This document shows positions 35,099 through 44,498 of a stretch of DNA of 64,000 bases, in pieces. The DNA is from CAZJHX01 sp964545715 (GTDB lineage: Bacteria; Myxococcota_A; UBA9042; GCA-2863065): positions 4,688 to 68,687 of the forward strand of contig CAZJHX010000043.1 in NCBI GenBank assembly GCA_964545715.1. Reading direction: 5' to 3'. Each line of letters opens with the position of its first letter. Positions within the stretch are counted from its first letter, which is position 1. Both the position numbers and the translations under genes were made by a program. Under the pieces are notes generated by a model. That model saw only the letters and a list, made by a program, of their open reading frames with translations. It did no database searches and was not told the origin of the DNA.

Positions 35099-35740
35099 TT
35101 ATCCCTCTGCGGCGACGTCACCCGTCGCGTCCCCGTTGGCGGGTTTCGTAGGTTCGTCGACCTGCAGCAGCAGCTGACGGGAGAGCTCCGGCTCAAAGCA
35201 CCGGCGGCAGCGCGCCTCGTAGCTGGTGGCGGCGCCCACGACGACGCGCTCATCGCTGGACACCAGGCGCTGGCTGCGGTTTGCGGGCGCGCCGCAGACC
35301 ACGCAGACTGCCAGCGTCTTGGTCACGTATTCGGCGACCGCCATCAGCGCGGGTACCGGCTCGAAGGGACGGCCCAGGTAGTCCTGATCCAGCCCGGCCA
35401 CGAGCACGCGCTTGCCCAGGTTCGCCAGCTTCTCGCACACATCCACAATGTTGCTGGAGAAGAACTGCGCTTCGTCGATGCCGACGACCTCGACCCGGTC
35501 GTCCAGCAGACGCAGCACGTCTTCGGGCTCGTCGATGCAGATCGCGTCGATCGTCAACGACGAGTGCGAGGCGATGGCGTTGGTGGCGTACCGATCGTCG
35601 ATACGCGGCTTGAAAATCTGTACGCGACGGCGCGCGATCTGAGCGCGGCGCAGACGGCGGATAAGCTCTTCGCTTTTTCCGCTGAACATGCTGCCGCAAA
35701 TCAGCTCGATGTGGCCCGATCCAAGCGCTGAAGTATGCAC
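35099..35740 (-). CDS. tdk: Thymidine kinase (TK1 type)
   Basis: A 213-aa thymidine kinase that phosphorylates thymidine in the salvage pathway. The P-loop is GSMFSGKS, the Walker-B/DEAQF block is IDEAQFFS, and GLDQDYLGRPF is the family signature. The structural zinc is bound by CVVC and CRRC pairs. Length is usual apart from a ~20-residue Pro/Asp/Gly-rich tail. It is divergent from leuS with 64 bp between them, and 65 bp separates it from the giant lipoprotein downstream. Confidence 0.95.
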   Translation of the reverse strand: MHTSALGSGHIELICGSMFSGKSEELIRRLRRAQIARRRVQIFKPRIDDRYATNAIASHSSLTIDAICIDEPEDVLRLLDDRVEVVGIDEAQFFSSNIVDVCEKLANLGKRVLVAGLDQDYLGRPFEPVPALMAVAEYVTKTLAVCVVCGAPANRSQRLVSSDERVVVGAATSYEARCRRCFEPELSRQLLLQVDEPTKPANGDATGDVAAEG

Positions 35741-35804
35741 GGGCGCACCCTACCGCGCGGCCCGCGTTGACCGCAAGGGTGCTGTGATGTAACGAGGGTG
35801 GGCT

Positions 35805-38221
<2,417 letters not shown>

Positions 38222-38222
<1 letters not shown>

Positions 38223-38683
38223 TGGTGCGCGGGCTCGCCATGGTGGTCGCGTTGACCGTGTGCATGGGCGGCTGCATCAAGGAGTACACCGTGCGCTCGG
38301 TCGACCTGGCGGAGGCGCGCAAGCGTCCCGGCTACCGCACCGGCCTGCGGGTGGTGCAGGGCGACGGGGCCGAGTTCTTCGACATGCGGTACTTTCGGGG
38401 CGTCATCGACACGGATGGCGAGTACGCGCGTGTTCGCGTCAAGGACTCCCGGCCGGCGCTGTTATACAGCGGCATCGCGCTGCTGGTGGCCGGCGGTGGG
38501 TTTGCGGCGATCGGCGCCACCCGCGACAGGCGGGACGACGCGATCTTTCTGGCGTTTGGCGCGGTGACTGGGATCGGCGGTATCGTGCTGATGTCGCTGG
38601 GCCTGCTCAAGACGCGTCCAGAGGTCCAAGCAGACGAGCGGGACTACAAGCTTATCGGCAAGGACTGGGAGCCGAGCTGGTAG
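38222..38683 (+). CDS. Small predicted lipoprotein/membrane protein
   Basis: A 153-aa protein. The N-terminus has a signal peptide with lipobox CMGGC. After about 60 hydrophilic residues come two hydrophobic segments (about 80-97 and 103-125, ALLYSGIALLVAGGGFAAIG and AFGAVTGIGGIVLMSLGLL) and a charged tail. No family is recognised. The ATG overlaps the leuS stop, so the two are co-transcribed. The 3' end overlaps the convergent phosphoesterase gene by 32 bp. Function unknown. Confidence 0.75.
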
Positions 38684-40454
38684 CGCGTCCGGCGGCCAAC
38701 CCAACGAGCAGCAGCAGGGTCAGGGCCCACGGTGTTCCGTTGGAGCGCGGCGCGGTCTGACAGCCGGAGTCGGCGCGGTCGCCGGACTTCTCATCCTTGT
38801 CGTCCGCGGGCGTCTCCTCGGTCTGGCCCGGACCTACCGGGACGGGATTTGGGCCGCCCGTCGGGGTGCCGGTCTCCGCGGTCGTGTCGTCGCCCGCGCC
38901 GGTCGGATCCGGCTGATCGGCGGTCGTGTCCCCGCCGGTGCCGCCCGTGCCGGTGTCGGCCGGCTCATCCGGGGTCTCGCACAGCCACTCACACGCCGCC
39001 GCATCGCAGGACCACATGCCGCCCGGGCAGTCCGTCAGGGCCGGCTTGGCCGCGCAGTCCGCATCCGTCGAGCACTCACCCACCTGCGCGCAGTCCCACA
39101 CGCAGGTGTTGGCCGGGCAGGTCCACTCCCCGTCGCAGCTGTTCTCCGGTTGGGGCATGGTGCAGTCGGTCGGGCTGCCGCACAGGGGCTCCGGGTTGCA
39201 CAGCCACTGGCACTCGAAGCTGTCGGTGCAGTCCCACTTGCCCTCGCAGATGCCCTTCTGCTCGCCCTCGCAGTCGGCGGCGTCCACGCACGAGGGGGGC
39301 TGGCCTATCTCGAAGCTGGTGATGACCTTGCCGTTGAGGTCCTTGGCGATGACGGAGACCCAGTCGCCCGAGACCTCGACGACCAGGTAGTTGTGAATAG
39401 ACTCGGACGTGAGCACCTCGTGCGGGATCCAGATGGCTTGAGAGGGGTCCGTCTCGTACAACCCCGCGCCGCCGCCGCCGGTCACGATGTAGGGCAGGCC
39501 GTTGGCGCTCAGCCCGTGCTCAAAGTAGTGATCGTGGCCGCTGAAGACCACCTTGACCTTGTTGGCCAGAAAGTCGTCCAGAAGGGCGCGCATCTGGCCC
39601 GACCCGGTGCGTCCGGGCTTGGACGAGTAGGGTCCGATGTGGGTGGACGTAAAGACGTGCGTGATGGTCGGGTCGGCTTTGGCCATGGCCAGCGTCTCCT
39701 TGATCCAGTCGATTTGGGCCGCGTTGAAGCAGTCCTCGGCAAGCTGCACGGTGAACAGGCAGATGAGCAGGTTGTCGATCTCCACGTGCCCGTCCAGCGT
39801 CATGAAAAGCGCGTTGCCGATCCGCTGGTAGTAGTAGGTCGACTTCCCGTTTTTGGGCAGCTTGAAGTACTTCAAGAAGAGGTCGACGTTGCCACCGTCC
39901 TCCTCGTGGTTGCCGACCGCCGGCATGATCGGGTGGGTCGCCAGCAGCGCCTGCTCGATCTCAAAGAACGTGGCCCAGTCGCCCTCGACCTCGCCGTTGG
40001 AGACCATGTCGCCGGTGTTGACCACAAAGTCGATGTCCTCCTCGCCCAGGATGGAGGCGACCACCTCTTTGTGCTTTTCGTGCTGACTGCGATTGTCGCC
40101 GTAGACTACGAACTTGAACGGCTGCCCCGGCGCCACCGACGCGCGAAAGGAGCCGCCCCCCAGCGGATCGTCAGGCGCCGCAAACACCTCATAGGTGTAC
40201 TTTTTGCCGGCCTCCAACCCATCGACTGTGACGTCGTGCCAGTCCGCGTTGAACGAGTCGTTGACCACGATCACGTCCCCTCCGTCGACGGGGGTGACCT
40301 CGATGTACCCGTCGGCTTTGGTGGCGGTCTGCCAGCTGATCACGATGCTGGTGGTGGTGGCGCTCGTCAGAATGGGACCTTTCACAAGCTCCGTCGCCGA
40401 GAGGTCAGCGACGACGAAGACCGTGCAGAGTGCAGCGATTTTGAGCGTCTTCAT
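38652..40454 (-). CDS. Secreted metallophosphoesterase (purple-acid-phosphatase-like) with MYXO-CTERM-like anchor
   Basis: A 600-aa exported phosphoesterase. After a signal peptide, about residues 22-115 form an FN3-like domain, as in purple acid phosphatases. The calcineurin-type site follows: VVYGDNRSQ, NTGDMVSNG, VGNHEEDGG, FTSTHIGPYS and FSGHDHYFEHG, so the metal ligands are intact. Residues about 385-500 are Cys/Trp-rich (CxxxWxC units), then a Thr/Pro/Asp linker. The end carries DSGC, a transmembrane helix (ALTLLLLVGLAAG) and Arg, matching a MYXO-CTERM/rhombosortase-type sorting tail, though with ~11 extra residues rather than ending in RR. This is the strongest Myxococcota marker in the window. 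Confidence 0.88.
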   Translation of the reverse strand: MKTLKIAALCTVFVVADLSATELVKGPILTSATTTSIVISWQTATKADGYIEVTPVDGGDVIVVNDSFNADWHDVTVDGLEAGKKYTYEVFAAPDDPLGGGSFRASVAPGQPFKFVVYGDNRSQHEKHKEVVASILGEEDIDFVVNTGDMVSNGEVEGDWATFFEIEQALLATHPIMPAVGNHEEDGGNVDLFLKYFKLPKNGKSTYYYQRIGNALFMTLDGHVEIDNLLICLFTVQLAEDCFNAAQIDWIKETLAMAKADPTITHVFTSTHIGPYSSKPGRTGSGQMRALLDDFLANKVKVVFSGHDHYFEHGLSANGLPYIVTGGGGAGLYETDPSQAIWIPHEVLTSESIHNYLVVEVSGDWVSVIAKDLNGKVITSFEIGQPPSCVDAADCEGEQKGICEGKWDCTDSFECQWLCNPEPLCGSPTDCTMPQPENSCDGEWTCPANTCVWDCAQVGECSTDADCAAKPALTDCPGGMWSCDAAACEWLCETPDEPADTGTGGTGGDTTADQPDPTGAGDDTTAETGTPTGGPNPVPVGPGQTEETPADDKDEKSGDRADSGCQTAPRSNGTPWALTLLLLVGLAAGRATSSAPSPCR

Positions 40455-40506
40455 GCGGTTGGGCTATCACGTTGCCATCAGCCGCGGCAACGAATAATGT
40501 CCCCGC

Positions 40507-40863
40507 ATGCGGGTCTTGCTTCAGGGGCTGATCGTGGTCTGGTTGCTGGGCGGGTGCTCATCCGAGCGTCCGACCAAGACGGGCTTCCCCGTCGAGGCCG
40601 AGGGCCACTGCCACACCCTGCTGCAGCTGCAGTGTCAGTGCTGCGAGGCCGGTGAGATGAACTGCCGCGCTCACGTCGACGCCCTGGTCGCCAGCGGCAC
40701 GGCCAACATCAACATGGAAGAGGCGGCCTGCAAGACTGACGCGAAGTCTGCCGCCGCCGACATAGACAGCTACTGCGGCCGCTTCAAGACCGCAGAAGAT
40801 CTGCAATTTGTGTGTCAGCAGTATTACGTCAAGCACCCGGATGAGGACGTCTCCGAGCCTTGA
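40507..40863 (+). CDS. Small Cys-rich lipoprotein
   Basis: A 118-aa predicted lipoprotein with signal peptide and lipobox LGGC. The mature part has eight cysteines in helical-looking sequence (LQLQCQCCEAGEMNC, then AACKTD, DSYCGRF and FVCQQYY), suggesting four disulfides and an export-dependent fold. No family is recognised. It is divergent from the phosphoesterase with 52 bp between starts. A perfect 12-bp hairpin starts at the base after the stop. Confidence 0.75.
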   Translation: MRVLLQGLIVVWLLGGCSSERPTKTGFPVEAEGHCHTLLQLQCQCCEAGEMNCRAHVDALVASGTANINMEEAACKTDAKSAAADIDSYCGRFKTAEDLQFVCQQYYVKHPDEDVSEP

Positions 40864-40891
40864 CCCCAACGTTGGCGCACCAACGTTGGGG
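40864..40891 (+). terminator. Perfect 12-bp hairpin immediately after the small lipoprotein stop
   Basis: CCCCAACGTTGG at 40864-40875 and CCAACGTTGGGG at 40880-40891 pair perfectly around a CGCA loop, starting at the base after the TGA. It is probably a transcription terminator or 3'-end stabiliser. Only two T follow, so intrinsic termination is not certain. Each arm also contains the self-palindrome CCAACGTTGG, so a protein-binding role is possible. Confidence 0.6.
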
Positions 40892-41274
40892 TTGACAAAC
40901 TTCACAGCGCGCCGGGCTTTACAAGTAAAGCTGTTTACAGATTTGCTGAGTAAAATCATATAGTTATTGCAAATTTGTTAACTGTCGATCTACAGTGGCT
41001 TTACAGTCGTGACAGCGAAACACTTGTCGCTGAAGCGGCGCTCCCATGAGAGTTGTGAGGATTCAAATCGGGAGCCTGGTGGCTGCCGTGCGTCACGGTC
41101 ATTGTGTTTGAATAAAGGGTTCTGGGGGGCTCTCAGGCACAAGACCGTCGACGCCGGACTGCCCGTTTCTCCTTACCCCCACAAACATCCTGTTTGCGGC
41201 CCCTCAGGGGCCTGATGCGGGCGCTCCTGCGCCCTTGCCGCCGCGGTCTAAGGCCGTATCGGTTTGTCTGCCCG
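40892..41274. other. AT-rich then hairpin-rich intergenic stretch; no convincing gene
   Basis: About 380 bp without a believable coding gene. The first ~110 bp are distinctly AT-rich and include the near-palindrome CTTTACAAGTAAAG (40917-40930) and several TTTACA elements. From about 41000 there are short hairpins (for example CCGTG-CGT-CACGG and GGCCCC-TCA-GGGGCC). The end contains copy A of the repeat described separately. A small reading frame at 41009-41215 has no start context or homology I recognise. A small-RNA gene is possible but not shown. Confidence 0.4.
41176..41240 (-). repeat. ~65-nt GGA-hairpin repeat, copy A (downstream of gpsA)
   Basis: Read on the minus strand, in the direction of gpsA, this contains GGGCGCAGGAGCGCCC (6-bp stem, AGGA loop), a middle GGCCCC-TGA-GGGGCC hairpin, and CAAACA-GGA-TGTTTG. 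It matches copy B at 43742-43807 over its whole length. The outer hairpins are almost identical, and stem changes keep pairing. It begins about 35 nt after the gpsA stop. Confidence 0.75.
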
Positions 41275-42309
41275 CTAGACCGGAATCGGTTTGTCGATCT
41301 CGTACAGCGCCTGAATCGACATCAGCTCTTTCAGCACGTCTTTGGGTTTGCGGCCATGGTAGGCCAGCTGGTGCACGGCGTGCGCGATGGGCATCGGCAC
41401 GTCCAGCTTCGTCGACAGGTTGGCCACCACCCGTGACGTGTTCACGCCCTCGGCCACCTGGTTCATCTCGTCGCGGATCTGGTCGAGGGTCTGCCCGTCC
41501 GCCAGTCGCCGGCCCACCTGGTGGTTGCGGCTCAACGGGCTGGCGCAGGTCACCATCAGGTCACCGACTCCCGCCAGACCGGCAAAGGTCATGGCGTCAG
41601 CGCCCAGCCGCTCTCCGAGCCGCCGGATCTCGGCCAGCCCGCGCGTGACGATCAGCGACTTGGTGTTGTCGCCAAAGCCAAGCCCTGCCGCGACTCCCGC
41701 CGCGATGGCAGCCACGTTCTTCAGCGCGCCCGCGAGCTCCACGCCCAGGACGTCGTAGTTGCCATAGACGCGAAACGACGGCCCCATAATCGCGCGCGTG
41801 GCCTCCACGATCACCTCGTCGTACGCCGACGCGATCACGGTGGCGCTCGGGTCCCCGCGTAGGATCTCCTTGGCCAGGTTGGGCCCGCTCAACGCGCCGA
41901 CGCGCAAGCAGCAGGTCTCCTCGGTAAGGATTTGGGTCATGCGCTTGGCGGATCCGGGCTCCAGCCCCTTGGAGCACGAGACCAGCAGGTGGTCCGCCAG
42001 CAGATCGTCGCCCAGCGTCCTGGCCACATCGCGCAGGACCTTGGTCGGCACCACCACAAAGATCAGCCGACAGCGCTGCGCCACCTCGGACAGTGACGTC
42101 GTCGTCTCAATGCCCTTGGCCAGCTTGTGGTCCGGGAGATAGCGCGTGTTCAGGCGCTTCTTGGCGATGGAGCGCGCCATCTTCTCGTCGCGCATCCACA
42201 TCAGGGTCGGCGTGCCCTTTGAGCGGAGCAGGTGCGCGATCGCGGTGCCCCAGGAGCCGCCGCCCAGAACTCCGACGTGGGTTCGTTCCAAGTGGTTTTG
42301 ATCCGGCAT
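41275..42309 (-). CDS. gpsA: Glycerol-3-phosphate dehydrogenase [NAD(P)+]
   Basis: A 344-aa enzyme that makes sn-glycerol-3-phosphate from dihydroxyacetone phosphate for phospholipid synthesis. GVLGGGSWGTAIAHLL is the dinucleotide fold, VPTKVLRDV and SCSKGLEPG follow, SGPNLAKEI leads to the catalytic lysine region GALKNVAAIAAG, and LAGVGDLMVTC is the family signature. ATG at 42309 gives the usual short N-terminus. It is divergent from hemY with 45 bp between them, and the GGA-hairpin repeat follows its 3' end. Confidence 0.95.
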   Translation of the reverse strand: MPDQNHLERTHVGVLGGGSWGTAIAHLLRSKGTPTLMWMRDEKMARSIAKKRLNTRYLPDHKLAKGIETTTSLSEVAQRCRLIFVVVPTKVLRDVARTLGDDLLADHLLVSCSKGLEPGSAKRMTQILTEETCCLRVGALSGPNLAKEILRGDPSATVIASAYDEVIVEATRAIMGPSFRVYGNYDVLGVELAGALKNVAAIAAGVAAGLGFGDNTKSLIVTRGLAEIRRLGERLGADAMTFAGLAGVGDLMVTCASPLSRNHQVGRRLADGQTLDQIRDEMNQVAEGVNTSRVVANLSTKLDVPMPIAHAVHQLAYHGRKPKDVLKELMSIQALYEIDKPIPV

Positions 42310-42354
42310 GGGCCGATGTTGACCCCTTTTAGCGGTGCTGTACAGTCGTCCGCG

Positions 42355-43731
42355 ATGAAGATCGCAGTGATCGGCGGTGGCATCTCGGGCCTGGCCACGG
42401 CCTTCAACCTGGTCCGGCGTGCCGGGGAGCGCGACCTGGCGCTGGACCTCACGCTGATCGAGAGCGGAGACTGCCTGGGCGGCAAGATGCGCACGATCGA
42501 GCGCGACGGATATCGGTGCGAGGTCGGGCCCAACGGGTGGCTGGACTCCAAGCCCTTCACCATGGACCTGGTCGAGGCGCTGGGCCTCACCGACCAGCTG
42601 CTGCGGTCCGACGACAGCGCGCGGCGGCGCTTTGTGGTGATCGACGGCGCCCTGAAAGAGCTGCCGACGTCGCCACCCTCGTTTTTGACCTCGGATCTGC
42701 TGACGGTTGGCGCCCGCTTTCGCGTCATTCGCGAGATGTTCGTCAAGAAGCGCACCGCGGACGGCGACGAGACCGTGGCCGAGTTTGCGACGCGCCGTCT
42801 TGGGCCTCAGGCGTACCAGCGACTGGTCGATCCGTTTGTCTCCGGCATCTTCGCCGGGGACCCGACGCGTATCAGTCTCAAAGCGGCCCTGCCGCGGCTG
42901 GCCGAGCTGGAGGCGGAGTACGGCAGCCTGATCACGGCGTCGCGCAAGCTCAAAAAGCAGCGCAGCAAAGACGATCACGGCGGCGCCGCGGGACCGGGCG
43001 GGCGACTCACTTCGTTTCCCGGTGGGGTCTCGCAGCTGATCGACGCGCTGGGGGCCGCCCTGGGCGACCGTGTTCGACTGGGCACAGCGGTCTCAGCGCT
43101 GACAAGAACAGCGAACGGCTGGACTGTCGTGGCGGGCGATCTGACGCTGGCGGACCTGGACGCGGTTGTGCTGGCCGTGCCCGCGTATGCCGCTTCGCAG
43201 CTGCTGAGCGGCGTGGACTCCGACTTCAAAGCGCCCCTGGCGGACATCCCGTACGCGCCCGTGGCCGTCGTGGCGCTCGGGTACCCGCGCGCGGCGGTCG
43301 AGGCGTCTCTGGACGGCTTTGGATTTCTCATTCCGTCCAGCGAAGAGCGCCCTGTGCTGGGCTGCCTGTGGACGTCGAGCATCTTTCCCGGGCATCGCAG
43401 CCCGGCGGACCACGTCCTGCTGCGGTCGATGGTCGGTGGAGCACGCATGCCCGAGCTGGCTATGAAGTCGGATGATGAGCTGACCACATTGGTGCGCGAG
43501 CAGCTTCAGCAGATCATGGGGTTGGATGCGGCGCCGACGTTCGTGAACATCGCGCGCCACAAAGCCGCGATCCCGCAATACGAGACGGGCCATCTGGATC
43601 GGCTCGCAGCGGTAAACGCAGCGCTGGAGCGTTATCCGGGGCTGCATGTCACCGGTAATGCGTTTCGCGGGGTGGGTATAAATGACTGCACCCGCGAGGC
43701 CGAAGCGCTCGCGAGCAAGCTCATGGATTAG
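42355..43731 (+). CDS. hemY: Protoporphyrinogen oxidase (oxygen-dependent, HemG/HemY type)
   Basis: A 458-aa FAD-dependent amine-oxidase-fold enzyme of haem synthesis, oxidising protoporphyrinogen IX or coproporphyrinogen III. It begins with the FAD motif AVIGGGISGLATAFNL and GGKMRTIERDGYRCEVGPNGW, a PgoX-type block. DPFVSGIFAGDP and the C-terminal FAD block HVTGNAFRGVGINDC are present. ATG at 42355 gives the proper N-terminus; an upstream in-frame reading overlaps gpsA. Whether it acts before or after iron insertion cannot be told. Copy B of the GGA-hairpin repeat begins 10 nt after the stop. Confidence 0.92.
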   Translation: MKIAVIGGGISGLATAFNLVRRAGERDLALDLTLIESGDCLGGKMRTIERDGYRCEVGPNGWLDSKPFTMDLVEALGLTDQLLRSDDSARRRFVVIDGALKELPTSPPSFLTSDLLTVGARFRVIREMFVKKRTADGDETVAEFATRRLGPQAYQRLVDPFVSGIFAGDPTRISLKAALPRLAELEAEYGSLITASRKLKKQRSKDDHGGAAGPGGRLTSFPGGVSQLIDALGAALGDRVRLGTAVSALTRTANGWTVVAGDLTLADLDAVVLAVPAYAASQLLSGVDSDFKAPLADIPYAPVAVVALGYPRAAVEASLDGFGFLIPSSEERPVLGCLWTSSIFPGHRSPADHVLLRSMVGGARMPELAMKSDDELTTLVREQLQQIMGLDAAPTFVNIARHKAAIPQYETGHLDRLAAVNAALERYPGLHVTGNAFRGVGINDCTREAEALASKLMD

Positions 43732-43741
43732 TGGTGCCAGT

Positions 43742-43807
43742 GGCCAGGGCGCAGGAGCGCCCACGTTCGGAGCACACAAGGGGCGGTGAACAGGATGTTC
43801 GCGGGGG
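43742..43807 (+). repeat. ~65-nt GGA-hairpin repeat, copy B (downstream of hemY)
   Basis: In the hemY direction it reads GGGCGCAGGAGCGCCC (43747-43762, AGGA loop) and, after a less conserved middle, TGAACA-GGA-TGTTCG near 43787-43801, ending in a run of G. It aligns with copy A (41176-41240) when that copy is read in the gpsA direction, so both lie just after a stop codon in the same relative orientation. Confidence 0.75.
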
Positions 43808-43825
43808 CAACGTCACGGGCTGCAT

Positions 43826-44113
43826 CTACTGGTTGGCGGCGACTCCGAGAGAGACCAGCACGATGGCCAGCTTGTCTCGGGTGGATCGTTCGGGGTGCAG
43901 CTCGTCGATGGGCTGAGGGGCGCCGTGGCCCTTGTCGGTGTTGATCATCGCGACCGCTTTATCAACGATCTCAATGCTCTGGCCGCTGCGGTCGAGCATG
44001 ACCGGCTGCGCGATGGCTGAGATGACGAACGCAACCAGAACGAACGCCAGGCTCATAAGCAGCTGCTTAGGAGAGCTGGGCGTGCTCGGTGTCTTTGTTC
44101 TTGTTCGTCTCAT
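43826..44113 (-). CDS. Small single-pass membrane protein
   Basis: A 95-aa protein from ATG 44113, with AGGAG 9 nt upstream. The N-terminus is very basic and Thr/Ser-rich (MRRTRTKTPSTPSSPK), then one hydrophobic helix (LLMSLAFVLVAFVISAIA) and a hydrophilic C-terminal half ending LAIVLVSLGVAANQ, which may be a second weak helix. The positive N-terminus predicts a cytoplasmic N-terminus. No family is recognised. It is convergent with hemY. Confidence 0.6.
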   Translation of the reverse strand: MRRTRTKTPSTPSSPKQLLMSLAFVLVAFVISAIAQPVMLDRSGQSIEIVDKAVAMINTDKGHGAPQPIDELHPERSTRDKLAIVLVSLGVAANQ

Positions 44114-44498
44114 TGTCAAACTCCTGGGTACTGCTATCAGCCGACCGCCCAGACCGAGCCTTTACTCGGTATACGCAGTATATAGGTTATTTACTTCACA
44201 TTTCGTGCCAGATAGGCCCGCTTCAGAACAAGGGTCCGGTTTTGGTGGCGTCCAGACGGGGCAAAAACGGGGTATTGGTCTCGGATCGCGACTTTCATGT
44301 CACTTTCGACCCACCTGGGTGAAAAAAGTTCACCCACCCCCGCGCGCCGCGATCACAGCGTGAACAAGTGTGTCTGTGTGTGACATCGTGTGTCCTATGT
44401 GTGACAGGTGACATGCCTTTTTGACGCCTGATGCGCTCGGGGGACGACCCCCGATTCCCCCGAGGGCCCGGCGGTCGCGCAAGGGCGCGCGGCGGGCG
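44114..44498. other. Intergenic region with clustered TGTGTGACA-like repeats and GC hairpins
   Basis: About 385 bp with no believable gene. The part near 44160-44215 is AT-rich and may hold the promoter of the small membrane protein. GGGTGAA and TTCACCC at about 44318-44336 form a hairpin. At 44366-44412, TGTGTGACA/GTGTGTCC-like motifs recur about every 10-12 bp, like protein-binding repeats. CTCGGGGG paired with CCCCCGAG near 44437-44466 is a strong hairpin that could terminate the DUF1501 operon arriving from the right. Confidence 0.45.

Noticed and set aside
40892..41010. AT-rich patch as a replication origin
   Set aside because: No DnaA-box cluster (TTATCCACA-like) and no dnaA, dnaN or parAB nearby.
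41009..41215. 68-codon reading frame between the small lipoprotein and gpsA
   Set aside because: No start context or similarity, and it runs into the conserved repeat element.
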